From Voacanga thouarsii (Eukaryota; Streptophyta; Magnoliopsida; Gentianales; Apocynaceae), in contig JANUWF010000008.1 in assembly GCA_026120185.1 (NCBI GenBank), positions 4,154,001 through 4,218,000 of the forward strand: 64,000 bases of DNA, read 5' to 3'. Position 1 is the stretch's first letter; each line of letters begins with the position of its first letter. The notes under the pieces were generated by a model, which ran no database searches, was not told the origin of the DNA, and was given only the letters and a program-made list of their open reading frames with translations. The position numbers and the translations under genes were made by a program. This document shows, one piece after another, positions 14,401-25,036 of this stretch.

Positions 14401-17400
14401 ACTTCAGCATTTTTAATTGTCCTTGAATTCTTTGTTGACCAATTTGCAAACTGTGAATTTTTATTTGAGTTCTTTACAAATTTCGTGCATACTCACTAGT
14501 TCAGCAAATTGCATGAATTTTGTGGGGATGCTAAAAGATTGTGCGAATTAGCTCTAGTAGGTGGTCAGAGCTCTAGTATTTACGGTGGCTTTGTTGGCTG
14601 TCTATCATATACTTACAAGCAAAATGAAAATCGTTATAAGTATTTGAAAACTATTGTAGGTTTACATACTCAAAGCAGGAAGTTGGAGTATAGCTCTCTG
14701 CACAATACATTGTTCAATGTTCAATCATGGGGGTAATAGGTGGAAATTTTTAGTCCTTGATCAATGAAAAACTAGAAAAGCAGTTAATAGAGTTGGCTAA
14801 AATAGGCTTTCAAGTCATAATCATCGTGGATGAATTCAAGGTCAACCTTTTGGTAGTGATCATCTTGTTTGGTCTGGTGTCAACTCCTACTTCAACTTAT
14901 AGTAATGTGCTAAGATCTTAAAAAAAATAGCTTTAAATTCCTTTTGCCTTAGAGTTGTATTGGACACTGATTCACAATCAACTTTTGGAGATGATGATTT
15001 TCAAATTTGATGCCTATTATTCTAACAAATTTTAAAGAAAGCCAGAATAGCTGTCTGCAGTCAAATTATCATAATCTCAAGAGTTCTAGGTCGGGTCCTG
15101 CCACACTAGTTTTTTAATGTGATTGCAGTCTGAATTGTACGGAAAATCTGAAATGCTTGCTTAACAAGGTAATCTAAGTTCGTTAATTAAAGCATTCATA
15201 GAAAGGCTGCTATAAATATTGTGATGACGAAAATATGCAGAATCAAAAGTTAAGAATCATTGTCATAATGGGATATTAGATGTTCTTATCTTGGTGACGT
15301 AAATATACAGAAAGAATTCTGTACTGGGCTATACTCAGGCCTTACACTATGCTGCAAATTATTAGTTGTATAACTCTTCTATTCTTGGTAAATGCTTGTA
15401 TCCTAGTGTGCATGGACCACATGCATTAGGAACTAGTACCCTTATGAAAGGTACAACATTCATTGCATGTGAGACAAATTTTTAATGTGGTGGTCTATGA
15501 AGGCTGTTTGTGTGTAAATAGTTTCCTTTTTCTTGTGCGAGTATTCAGAGTCATGGCAAAACAAGTGTATGATGCCTTTTGAATGATTTTGTATTTATTT
15601 ACACTGTAACTTCAGTTTAATTCCTAATTGTTTTGCCATACTATGTTTAATTGAATAAGACTGGAGTTAAAAGTATGTCTGTAAGTCTTAACTGTCTTTT
15701 GAAGTTCTTTACAACCACACAATTTCAAATATTCAAAAGATGTTATTTCCTTAAATAAAAAATGGCATATGGTTAGTGCTAACTGTTGATATTTCTCCAC
15801 TGAAACTAAATGCTAGAAATTCTGAATAACTTTACAAGTTGTATGGTCTTTCGGTCTAGTTACTAGCATTCTCAGTAAATGTTTTTCTTTCAAAATCTCT
15901 GGACATTTTCCCCATTTTTTTGTCACCTGATAATGAACATGTGAGATTTATTTTAAAGTCAGTTGGAATATATTATGCCCGGACAATATTTAAAAAAATG
16001 TGTAAGAGTAGCTAAAGAGAGAGGTTGAGTGATTTTTTTTTAGTTAAAAAAGAAATAATTAAGGAAAAGATGATAACTGATCTTCATGTTATGCAAAGGA
16101 TTCTTCTTGTTTATTCCTCTCTCTACTTCACTTAATGTCCAGTGGGGCTAGATCCCAGAAATTCTTTCGCCTGATTTCCACTTCTTCCTATCCAACCTCC
16201 TAGTGTTTTCTTGACATTCATCTGCCGTGTTCAAGAAAATCCTCATCAAGCACTGGCTTTGTGTGTAACTCTGTGTTGTAGCAGCAAATGATCATAATCT
16301 TTGTGGGTGCCACTGGGTGGAGTACTTATCTTCATATGGCTCATTATTTTCTCTGGGAGTTCTTTTTTCCCTAGCTTTCAATGGTTATTTGATCTCACTG
16401 TTGATCTCCATTTGCAACTGTATTCTAAATTGGTACAGAATATAGAAAGGAAATCTATGATCCTTAACTTGATTTTGCAGTCTTGAATATTGAACCCAGT
16501 ACAGGAAACTATTATCCCACTGTTTTCTTCAATGAATTTTGGTTGCTTCGAGACAAATTGATACAGATCAATGAGACTGTAATGGAGTTGCCTTTACATC
16601 TGGAGGTGGGTCCCATAAGCACGACCAAATGGCAACTCTTCTTGCAGATAGATCAGTCATTTCAGATTCATCGTAATTATGGAAGTATGCTTGAAGGCGA
16701 GGCTGATGAACTTAAGGTATGCTTTATCTGTCATCCAACTGTGGTGTACTTTTCTTTTTCTTCTCTTCACCAGCTCAATTCAAAATTGTTTGTTAAAAAC
16801 GTTTGTAGTGTGATTTCTAGAGTTTTTGCTCAAATTCCTCCTCTTACCCAACATGGTTTCTCTTTGAATTAATGTTATAAATATTAGACCTTTCTGAGTA
16901 AAGGAAGGATTTTGTTCAATGGGATTTAGAAAATATGCACGATACATATTCATAAGACAATGAAAATTGAAAAGGGACTTCCAAAGCCTTGAGGACCTTT
17001 CTAAAGATACTGGCATATGTTTTGGAGCAATGGTAGGATTTCTTGTTGTTGAATTTTCCTTGTATAGTCATTGATTTAATTGTGTTTGCAGAGGGTGTTT
17101 TTGGAAGGAAATCCTTATCTGCTGGCAGTTACGATGGTTGTCTCACTACTGCATTCTGTCTTTGACTTCTTGGCATTCAAGAATGGTAAGGACAATTTGT
17201 GCATGCTCTGAATCTGTTAGTTGGATCAACTTTATGTTTAACAAAAATCTTTATTTGTTTTCCAGATATTCAGTTTTGGAATAAGAATAAATCCATGGAG
17301 GGACTATCGGCAAAATCTGTTGTTGTGAACTTTGTTTGTCAGCTGATTGTCTTCCTGTACTTGCTTGATAATGACACTTCTTGGATGATACTTGCCAGTT

Positions 17401-20400
17401 CTGGTATTGGTTGCTGCATTGAGTTCTGGAAAATAGGGAAAGCAATGCATATTGAGGTATGCCATTTGTTTTATTTGTGATATCTCTTTTTTTCTTGAAA
17501 GAGTCCGAACTTTCAGAGATATCAGAGCCTTTTATTAAGTGTCAATGGTTTGGAATGGTAATTATGATGCTAAACTGATTATTATTCCACGAATGAAATA
17601 GTAGAATGACTTATATTTTACCTTCTATTCCAATAATAGTTTCCTTTTACACATATTTTTGATAATCTTGGCCATGTAACATCACTAGAGTTTGTATTAC
17701 TCTGATTCTCCTTCTACCATTTTCCAGGTTGACAGATCCGGTAAGATACCTATGTTGAGGTTCAGAGACCGGGAGTCATATGCGAAAAACAAGACAAAGG
17801 AATACGATGATCTTGCAATGAAGTATTTATCCTATGTTCTCTTCCTTCTTGTTGCTTGCTTTTCCATATACTCCTTAATGTATGAACGACACAAGAGCTG
17901 GTATTCGTGGATTCTTTCTTCCCTTACAAGTTGTGTATATATGTTTGGTAAGTGCTGCTTTCTTGTATCTTGTTATTTCTCCTTTTTCCTACGCCTCCTG
18001 AATTCCTGCTTTTCTCTCTTCCTTTTCAACCTTTTGGTTTAATGTGGAAAGCTTGAGTTCATGAATGACTGGTTATTCAATGTTAAAAATGATATTAACT
18101 GAACAGTTATTATTGCGAAGAACCTCTTGCTGGGATGGATGGAAATGTTTGTCTATATGTTCAGCTGACATCCTAAGCATTCAACTGAATGTGAGAGAAG
18201 GAAAAAGAAAAATAGAAATCTGTTCTTTCTTCATGCTTTTGAACTTGATCCTTTAAATGGAAAATTTATTTGACTAAATAGGATCATTCTCAATGCATTT
18301 AAAAAAAAAAAAATGGAATAATTGCTCTTCTTAATATTGCAGTGGCACGATGTTTGATGCACGATAACTTAGTATCATGTAGCTTTTTCCACTCTATAGT
18401 GTATTATTCCTTACTCAGTGCAGAGGAAGGATTGCTGATGCTTTTAGAATTTTGTGGTTCCCCTATGTAGTGTGGATCCTCTGCCCTATTATCAGTTTCA
18501 CAAAGTTGGTGTGCTTTATATGTGCACTTGTCAAACTGATGCAAATATCACCCAATTAAAGAGATTCTAATATTTGAACTGGACTCACTTTTGTACTTGA
18601 AATTGATGTAGAAAACTTGCTATTAACATTGAATTTCTTGCTTGGCTCACTGAAAATGATAATAACATTTTTTTTTGGTCTGGCTTCATTTAATTTTTTA
18701 TATGAAATGAAGAATTACAATTTTACGTTGTACACCGAGTTACGGCGGGTTGGTTGAAATGGAAGAGTGCGACTGGTATTCTATGTGATCGTAATATAGC
18801 ATTGAGCCTAAAGGGAAAGTTATATAGAATAGCCGTAAGATCTGCCTTGCTATATGGCACGGAATGTTGGGCAGTTAAAAGCTGTCATTTACAAAATAAA
18901 AGTAGCCAAGATGCGTATGTTACGGTGGATGTGTGGATATACTAGAAAGAATAGAGTTAGAAATGAGACTATTAGGAAAAAGGTGGGGGTGGTGTTTATT
19001 GAGAAGAAGATGAGAGAAAGCTGCTTGCGTTGGTTTGGACATGCATAGAGAAGACCGAGAGATGCGCCTATTAGAAGGATTGAGGGAAGGCGGCAGGATA
19101 GATTAGACAGAGGTAGGCCTAAAACGACATGGATAGAGGCGAGTAGGAGATATATGCTTTTGTTAGATTTGGATGAAAGTATGATGGTTGATAGAAGAAA
19201 GTGGAGAGAGAAGATTCATATGGATGACCACACGTAGCTTGGTATTAGTTCATGTAGCCGACCCTAAGTTTCTGGGGACTAAGGTTTAGGTTTTTTTTTT
19301 TTTTTTTTTGTTATTGTTGTTGTTCACGAACTACAATTTTAGCTCTTGATAATACAGGTTGCCTAAGACTATCGTATGATGAATCAAATAATTCTTTTTG
19401 CCTTATCTTGGAAAATCTTGGCAATAAAATCTTTTTTCCTGTGCAGGGTTTATAATGATGTGCCCACAGTTGTTCATCAACTATAAGCTGAAATCAGTTG
19501 CCCATTTACCTTGGAGGCAGATGACTTACAAGTTTTTGAATACAATTATTGATGATCTTTTTGCATTTGTGATAAAGATGCCAATGCTACATCGTCTTTC
19601 TGTCTTTCGTGATGGTGAGTTAATTTAGATTCTTCCTCTTGTTTTTTAATAATTTGATTACCTGTTCACCATTACTTTGATGACCCAACTGCATCCTAGT
19701 GAAGTTGGGCTAGCACATTGATATGACTGATAATATTACTCCCTCCTTCCTACTCTAATTGATACTGTCTGACCTGACACGATTTTGTACAGAAGTTGAA
19801 ACAAAGTTGAAAGTGTAATGCTAGTATAATAAAACGTAGGAAATGTGTGGTCCAGTAAATACCTGGTGTCTAATCAAGATTTATAGAAGTACTATACATT
19901 GGGGACATTAATATTCTGGGGATACATACTAAATATTTGACCCTTCAAAAATAAAGGAAAGCTTAACTATTATAGTTAAGCTTTCCTTTATTTTTGAAGG
20001 GTCAAATATTTAAGACATCCAAAAATAGCAAGTAGTTGAACTGGAGTGGGAAGGAGGGAGTGTTTCATTTCTCTTGAATAATTCTCAAAATGGGGAACTT
20101 ATGGTAGACTTTTAGAAATTATGAATTGAATACTCCATAAGTACATCAAATGATGAAAAGGTGAAAAAATTCAGAAAAATGAAAAAGACAACTGAGAGGA
20201 GGAAATTTTGTGGACATAAATTTACTCTCTCAGAGGGGAGAGGGTAAGGATATTTTCTAGTAATGGTTTCCTTGATAGATCAGTAGCATTTTTTGGGTTG
20301 GTTTTTGGATTTTATCATGACAAAACTACTAGACCACATGGCTCAGCTGTCTTTTTTTCGTCTTCTTCCATCTGGGTTTGCCAATAATTTGGAACAAAGC

Positions 20401-20861
20401 TCTACTCTGTGTATCCATGTCTATGTAGCTGTTAATCGACATGACTACAATCAGTGGAATAAGGTGTAATTTTAATCCTAGCTGGCCGACGGTAGATTCT
20501 TGAGATGCTTGTCCTTGCTTCTAGTTCTTGAGCTCAAGTGTCCCCCAGCAATATATTTTACCATCCAATATCTTAGAGTTGGGGAATATGGAAAATGTTT
20601 CTTTTTGCTAAGAGTAGACTCGTTAATTTTTATTTTCACTGCAAGCCATAACTTTTGATTTACTTAGCCTGGTTTATCAAAATTCTTTATCTCTTCTACC
20701 TTGCAGATGTCATATTCCTAATATACTTGTACCAGAGATGGATTTATCCAGTGGATAAGAAACGGGTGAATGAATTCGGTTTTGGTGGGGAGGAAGAAGA
20801 TGAGAGCACCGGCCGTGCAGCTGTAACAGCACAGAATGAAGATGAGAAGAAAACAAACTAG
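5436..20861 (+). CDS. CLPTM1-family transmembrane protein, 12 exons, 600 residues
   Basis: Exons: 5436-5675, 9556-9702, 9888-10002, 10103-10197, 10313-10416, 13030-13067, 16481-16716, 17092-17185, 17266-17456, 17728-17947, 19447-19614 and 20707-20861. All introns have GT/AG ends and the reading frame is kept to the TAG stop, giving 1803 nt. The length fits plant CLPTM1 proteins (about 590). Residues 1-36 are Gly/Gln-rich and a hydrophobic segment follows at about 37-55. A large soluble domain follows (about 80-325) with recognisable family text such as WVSYWKPNVTIN and NYYPTVFFNEFWLLRDK. Membrane segments lie at about 333-353, 374-391, 396-413, 454-472 and 478-505. The tail is acidic and ends in KKTN. 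Human CLPTM1 acts in ER receptor trafficking and its relative CLPTM1L is a reported lipid scramblase. The plant role is unsettled. The tiny exon 6 (38 nt) is the least certain, but both frame and family similarity need it. Confidence 0.93.
5454..5529 (+). repeat. GGT/GGA/CAG trinucleotide repeats in exon 1
   Basis: Runs of GGT, then GGA, then CAG/CAA encode Gly6-Asp-Gly11 followed by Arg and a Gln run near the N-terminus of the CLPTM1-like protein. Tandem codon repeats of this kind change length easily, so the N-terminal length probably varies between alleles. The segment precedes the first hydrophobic helix and is presumably disordered. Confidence 0.85.
5676..9555 (+). other. intron 1 of the CLPTM1-like gene (3.9 kb)
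   Basis: The donor follows TTG at 5675 and the acceptor is tacag at 9551-9555; the phase is 0. It contains a short CA/CATA microsatellite near 9105-9128 and long T runs. I see no inserted gene or clear transposon. A 105-residue minus-strand open frame at 6846-7163 resembles nothing I know. Confidence 0.7.
10417..13029 (+). other. intron 5 of the CLPTM1-like gene (2.6 kb)
   Basis: The donor is at 10417 after a split Gly codon and the acceptor is attgcag at 13023-13029. No coding sequence is visible. It contains a 22-base inverted repeat pair (11376-11397 and 11917-11938) and a short direct repeat of tatatatagggaata at about 12286-12315. Confidence 0.7.
13465..14010 (+). mobile_element. probable solo copia-type LTR in intron 6
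   Basis: This piece of the 3.4-kb intron 6 (13068-16480) reads like a plant copia LTR. It has a U3-like stretch, a TATA box (tataaata) at 13676-13683 and a transcribed-looking region after it. An imperfect tandem of the word ggtgtgacgcct occurs at about 13783-13820. I could not fix exact TG...CA ends or a target duplication, so the boundaries are approximate and the class is an inference. Confidence 0.4.
14011..16480 (+). other. remainder of intron 6 of the CLPTM1-like gene
   Basis: AT-rich intron sequence ending at the acceptor ttttgcag at 16473-16480. I see no gene, recognisable transposon or strong repeat. The short open frames here (for example 14509-14736) look like chance. Confidence 0.6.
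18725..19325 (+). mobile_element. 3' end of an RTE-type LINE in intron 10
   Basis: A 5'-truncated non-LTR retrotransposon lies in the sense direction inside the intron at 17948-19446. Translation gives the C-terminal end of a plant LINE reverse transcriptase: HRVTAGWLKWKSATG, then LLYGTECWAVK, then after a frameshift near 18880 KMRMLRWMCGYTRKNRVRNE and LRWFGHA, ending in a basic stretch. The 3' end has a run of about 19 T and a TTG-rich tail (ttgttattgttgttgttc), typical of plant RTE elements. The in-frame stop after WFGHA and the frameshift show it is dead. It sits between splice sites and does not alter the host coding sequence. Confidence 0.82.
19739..20060. mobile_element. Stowaway-like MITE in intron 11
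   Basis: The 322-bp element begins ctccctccttcctactc and ends in the near-exact inverted complement (gagtgggaaggagggag), the CTCCCTCC-type terminal repeat of Stowaway/Tc1-mariner MITEs. The left flank is TA. The right flank reads TG, so the expected TA duplication is either mutated or my edge is off by a base or two. It has no coding capacity. A perfect palindrome fills its centre-right part and is listed separately. Confidence 0.75.
19930..20012. repeat. perfect palindrome, 41-bp arms around one base
   Basis: The left arm (19930-19970) and right arm (19972-20012) are exact reverse complements around a single T at 19971. The sequence could form a long uninterrupted hairpin in the unspliced transcript or a cruciform in DNA. 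It lies inside the MITE but away from its termini, so the terminal repeats do not explain it. Confidence 0.93.
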
Positions 20862-21913
20862 GCTTAATTTTAGGTTTTAATACTCAGTATTTTTACTTCA
20901 TAAGAACTGTGCTAGTTAGAGAAGAATGGTTTTGACTATTACCATTTAGGACTTCTTATTTGTGAACATTTTAGATGACATAAATTCACAGGGGTTTGTT
21001 TGCTTTATTTTCAAGAGAAATTATGGTCCCGCTGGATCCTAATTGTTTTTCTCAATGTCTTGAGCCCTAAGAATTCATTCCTTCCCACTTTCTGTAAAAT
21101 TTCATGGTGCAATTTTTTAACACACTAGTAATATCTGCGAGTACATTGCAAGCGTATTTAGACTGGTGTGGATCATGTCAAGTTAATTGTGGGATGGGGT
21201 TCGCTAGCGGGAACAACTTGTTCATTGACGAGGGAACTGGCATCGAAAACCGAATTTAGGTTTGATTTATTTCGAGCATCCTAAGTTGAGATGCCATTCC
21301 ATTCATGTAAGGATTTGCTAATAATACAGGTTCCGCATTTCAGCTTCAGGCAGTATAAAAGACATACTACGTCTACCTCTCAGTGCAAAGAAGCTTTTAT
21401 GTTTTACCATATTTTTGTGGTAGCTTTGTGTCCTTTTAGCTTACCGTTTTTTATTTTGAGTGCTAAATGGAAATTAATCAGTGAGGAGATCGTCCATACC
21501 TGGACCATTACAACCACACATATCAGTTGCATTTGCATCAGAGGCCGCTATTGCAACCACGGAACCACCAATCTAGCTGGCATCCTACCAAAAAACATTA
21601 AAATACTTGTCCCATCAAGCCAAATTTTGGGCAAGACTATTTCATTCTTTGGGCACATAAACTAAGTTCCATTTTCTATATTTAGACAGCAAAGATTTTG
21701 CCTCATTAATTGTCCACCACTCCACCTTTGCCGATATTTCATTAATCAGAAATTTTCATACACGTAGGGAAACATTTCCCTGTAATCAGAAATGTACCAA
21801 TGGACACTGAAATCGGTCCAAGAAAAAAAATACAAAACATAATCAGCAAATAACTAGTACTACAATAGCGACAAAATCAGAATCTCAGAAAGAAAAAGAA
21901 AGATTGCCTTTGG
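20862..21913. other. tail-to-tail intergenic region
   Basis: This holds the presumed 3' UTRs of the CLPTM1-like gene (plus) and the MOZART1 gene (minus). The open frame at 21291-21665 (124 codons, plus) matches no family I know and has weak coding character, so I leave it out. No transposon is evident. Confidence 0.6.
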
Positions 21914-22168
21914 TTAAGCAAGCGAAGAAGTCGTTGTTGGAGCTGTTCCGGTGCTTGTAGCCGGAGGAGCAGAAGAGGAAAGATTACGAAGGTATTCTTC
22001 GTGAAGCTCCTTAACAATAGTAGCCAGTGATTCAGGGTTAATCCCGACATCGCAAAGGGCAATGAGGAGTGAAAGCGTGCGGCGATCTAACCCAGAGTCA
22101 AGAACAATGGACATCTGAAATATCAATTCCAGTGAATCCTGTGCAGTTCTTGCAGACTCCAGATCCAT
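21914..22168 (-). CDS. MZT1: MOZART1 / GIP1 gamma-tubulin complex protein, 84 residues
   Basis: A single uninterrupted exon runs from ATG (22168) to TAA (21914-21916). Residues about 7-63 match the MOZART1 (mitotic-spindle organizing protein 1) domain: an N-terminal helix with ARTAQDSLELIFQMS, then SGLDRRTLSLLIALCDVGIN, then PESLATIVKELHEEYL. This is the conserved helical microprotein that binds the N-terminal extension of gamma-tubulin complex proteins and recruits or activates gamma-tubulin ring complexes at microtubule nucleation sites. Arabidopsis homologues (GIP1/GIP2) also act at the nuclear envelope. The C-terminal 20 residues are Ser/Thr/Ala-rich and variable, which makes the protein slightly longer than the usual 67-75. 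No damage is seen. Confidence 0.95.
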   Translation of the reverse strand: MDLESARTAQDSLELIFQMSIVLDSGLDRRTLSLLIALCDVGINPESLATIVKELHEEYLRNLSSSAPPATSTGTAPTTTSSLA

Positions 22169-22636
22169 CGGGACAGAGCACCAACTTTTTTGTTTTTTTT
22201 GTTTTTGATGAATTATTTCTTCGACAGAGAAGAATAATGCGCTTTCAGACTAACACTATGCATATAGAACTATAAGAGTTCCAAACTATAAAATTATCTT
22301 CTCAATAGAGAGAAGGAAGGAAATGGCCGAGAAAACCAGAATGAAGGAAAGTGGCTTTGGATGCGGTTTTGAATTTGGAAAATGCATATTACAGTTTTAG
22401 CTTTCTAATTTCCCCTTTTTAGGTTTTGGCCTCTTAGCTTAAGAATTGGAATATATTAGCCACTCCTGTTTCTAAACCATGCACATAAACGACAAATTTA
22501 GGTGCGGAAACGTCCATTAATTCATTGTGAATCAGAGCAAACATCCAATTCTTCAATAAAGCTCCAACCATTAAAACTCAAAACTCTAAAACCTTTAAAT
22601 CCTAAGCCATGAGCCAGTTTGGATAATACAAAAAAA
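22169..22636. other. upstream region of the MOZART1 gene
   Basis: This AT-rich stretch should hold the MOZART1 promoter and 5' leader (minus strand). I see no motif worth naming. It ends where similarity to the copia leader begins, at about 22637-22660. Confidence 0.45.
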
Positions 22637-23781
22637 TTATTTTTTTTAATAAACGGGTTTTTCTTCTTTCAAAGGACCTAAAAGGTTTTCCAAAATTTGA
22701 CTTTAGACCCATAAAGTTTTTAAAATTTGATTTTGAAACTAACTATTTTATTTTTCTAAAATAATAATTTTGAAATTATATGTTTCATGTGTATTTATTT
22801 TGCTTAATATGTTTTAAGCATGTTTTTGGCATGTTGGCTTGGTTATGGACGTAGACCAATTTAATTGTATATTATGCATATTTACTACTTTGTTTTAAAG
22901 AAATAGGGTATGTGTGTCTTGCCTTCTCTATTATTCTTGTATAATTTCTCTTCTCTTCTAACTCCCCTTAAATGTAACTTGAAATTTCTTTATTATTAAT
23001 TTTTGTAATTAGATTACATAGGTTAGATAGGGTTAGAAAATTATTTTGCGACTAAGGACAAAGCGAGAGAATGGTAAGAATTTCTTCTCAAAACATGCAT
23101 GAACACATAGGTTTGACCAAAATTAATTTCCTCCTTGACTCAAGGAAATTAATTTAGAAAAGTCAATAACCAAGCTATGCAATTGAGTTTATTACAATTT
23201 TGTCAATTTGTTGATATTATGTATGCCAAATGTATGAGATTGCTAATAAATAGTTAAATCCCCTCAAACAATATTAAATCTAATACTTTTCATTAAAATA
23301 GTAAGAATGAGAATTCTTTTTGAGATTAGGTTGTTGGGCATACCCAAGCCTACTCGACATTAAGGATGTTCAAGCTATGAACTTTGATTTTGGATTAATG
23401 TGTTGGATTTAACTAATATCTTTATCCCAATTTGACAGACCCAAGTACAAAGAATATTAGAGGCAAGATCGGGTTAGCACTAAATGCTTTAAGATTAAAA
23501 GACACATAATGATCCAGTAGTTGCATTTGATGCAGTTGGTATTAGATACCTACTATTAACTTAAGAGTGGTTTGTTAGGCACACCCAATGTCATTCTTAA
23601 GGAATTTGGATATCGGTCCACTAGAAAGCTTCCAATGGGCTTTCCAAGTAAAAAAAGGGGGCTATTAATTTGAGTAAAATAGTTGAGTAAATATGTGTTT
23701 AATTAAAAACCTAATTAAATGCATCTCATGTGCATATACATAGTCTAATGTCTTTTATCTTTCATTTAGGTTATTTGCATC

Positions 23782-24727
23782 ATGACAACAAACTTAAACT
23801 TATGTAGCATTTTAGAAACAAACAAGCTGAATGAATCCAATTTCTTAGACTGCTATAGGAATTTGAGAATCGTTCTTAAATCCGAAAAGTTGCTCTACGT
23901 GCTAGATGCTCTTATTCTACCATCTCCAACTATTGATGATAAGCATGATATCTATAAGAAACACAAAAAGGATATCAACACAACATTTTGTATCATACTG
24001 ACATCAATGAACTCTAAGTTACAAAAATAGTATGAGCATATGGATGCTAATACTATTTTCTTCCATCTTAGGGAATTGTTTGATTAACAAGCCCGAATGG
24101 AGAGCTATGAAATCTCTAAGCAATTATTCCAGTGTAAGATGTCAGAAAGTGCTTTAGTAGCAACTTATGGACTAAAAATATTGAGTTGATTAAGAAGCTT
24201 AGATCACTTGGGTTTACAATAGATCATGAATTAAGTATAGACTTAATTCATTCTTTGCCAACTAGTTTGTTAAAATTTGTGAGGAACTGCCAGGTGAACA
24301 AGATTGAATCTACTTTACCTGAATTGATCAACCCTCTTAAGACTACAAAAAGTACTATGAAGAAGGAAAATAATACAGTCATGTTCTGATTATTCAACTT
24401 CTTAGAAGAAAAATGTTTCTAAGAAGAAGAAGAAAAATCCAACCAAATCCAAAGGTGGAATTAAGAAGAATGAGACAAATACTAAGAGACCATGTCACTA
24501 TTGTGGTAAGATGGGTTATTTGGAGGTGTAATTGCAAAAGTTACCTGGAGACCATCAAGGAAAAGAAAGAGAATGAGAGGCTTGCAAGCACTTCTGCTTT
24601 TGCTCCTGATGTATTTATAATTGAGATTAATACTATCCTTAATAATGAGATATAGGGATATCGGTTGTAGATCTCATTTGTGCAAAATTTATAAGGACTA
24701 ATAAGCAAAAGGAAGCTAGAGAAAGGT
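23782..24727 (+). pseudogene. copia gag remnant
   Basis: From the ATG at 23782 the frame gives an N-terminal Gag of the copia UBN2 type (LNESNFLDCYRNLRIVLKSE, then EKLLYVLD). It stops after 82 codons, and similarity then continues through stops and frameshifts (LGFTIDHELSIDLIHSLPTS at about 24.2 kb). A zinc-knuckle remnant (CHYCGKMGY) follows at about 24.49 kb. Several in-frame stops make it non-functional. The reading is cut by the LTR insertion at 24728. Confidence 0.8.
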
Positions 24728-24980
24728 TGTGAAACCCCAGTCAAAACCAACCTTAGAGTAAGGGGGTTGGGATGCATATCATATTTTATTGCATGTTTAA
24801 ATATATTTGTATATGATTTTATATGCATTGAATTTGTGTTTTATAGTCTAGGGGGCTTGATTATGATTATTGAGTGAGAATGGCAAAATGGTAATTTTTG
24901 CTTGAGGTGGAAAAAGGGAGATAGCTTGAGGATTGAATAGGAAAATATTTTTAGGGGGAAAATAAGAATAAGAGTTGTTG

Positions 24981-25036
24981 TGGTTTAGTGGTTAAAGCCT
25001 TAGAATTAATTCTTGAGGTCTTGAGTTCAAATTCCA
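24981..25036 (+). promoter_or_regulatory. tRNA-like Pol III A-box/B-box pair inside the LTR
   Basis: TGGTTTAGTGG at 24981-24991 fits the A-box consensus TRGYNNARNGG. About 33 bases later gagttcaaattcc (25024-25036) resembles a B box with one deviation. The order and spacing are those of tRNA genes and tRNA-derived SINEs. The cloverleaf stems do not form, so this is not a functional tRNA gene. It may be a SINE fossil inside the LTR or a chance match. Confidence 0.35.

Noticed and set aside
21291..21665. 124-codon plus-strand open frame between the two host genes
   Set aside because: No recognisable family and weak coding character. It lies in the expected 3' UTR zone of two convergent genes.
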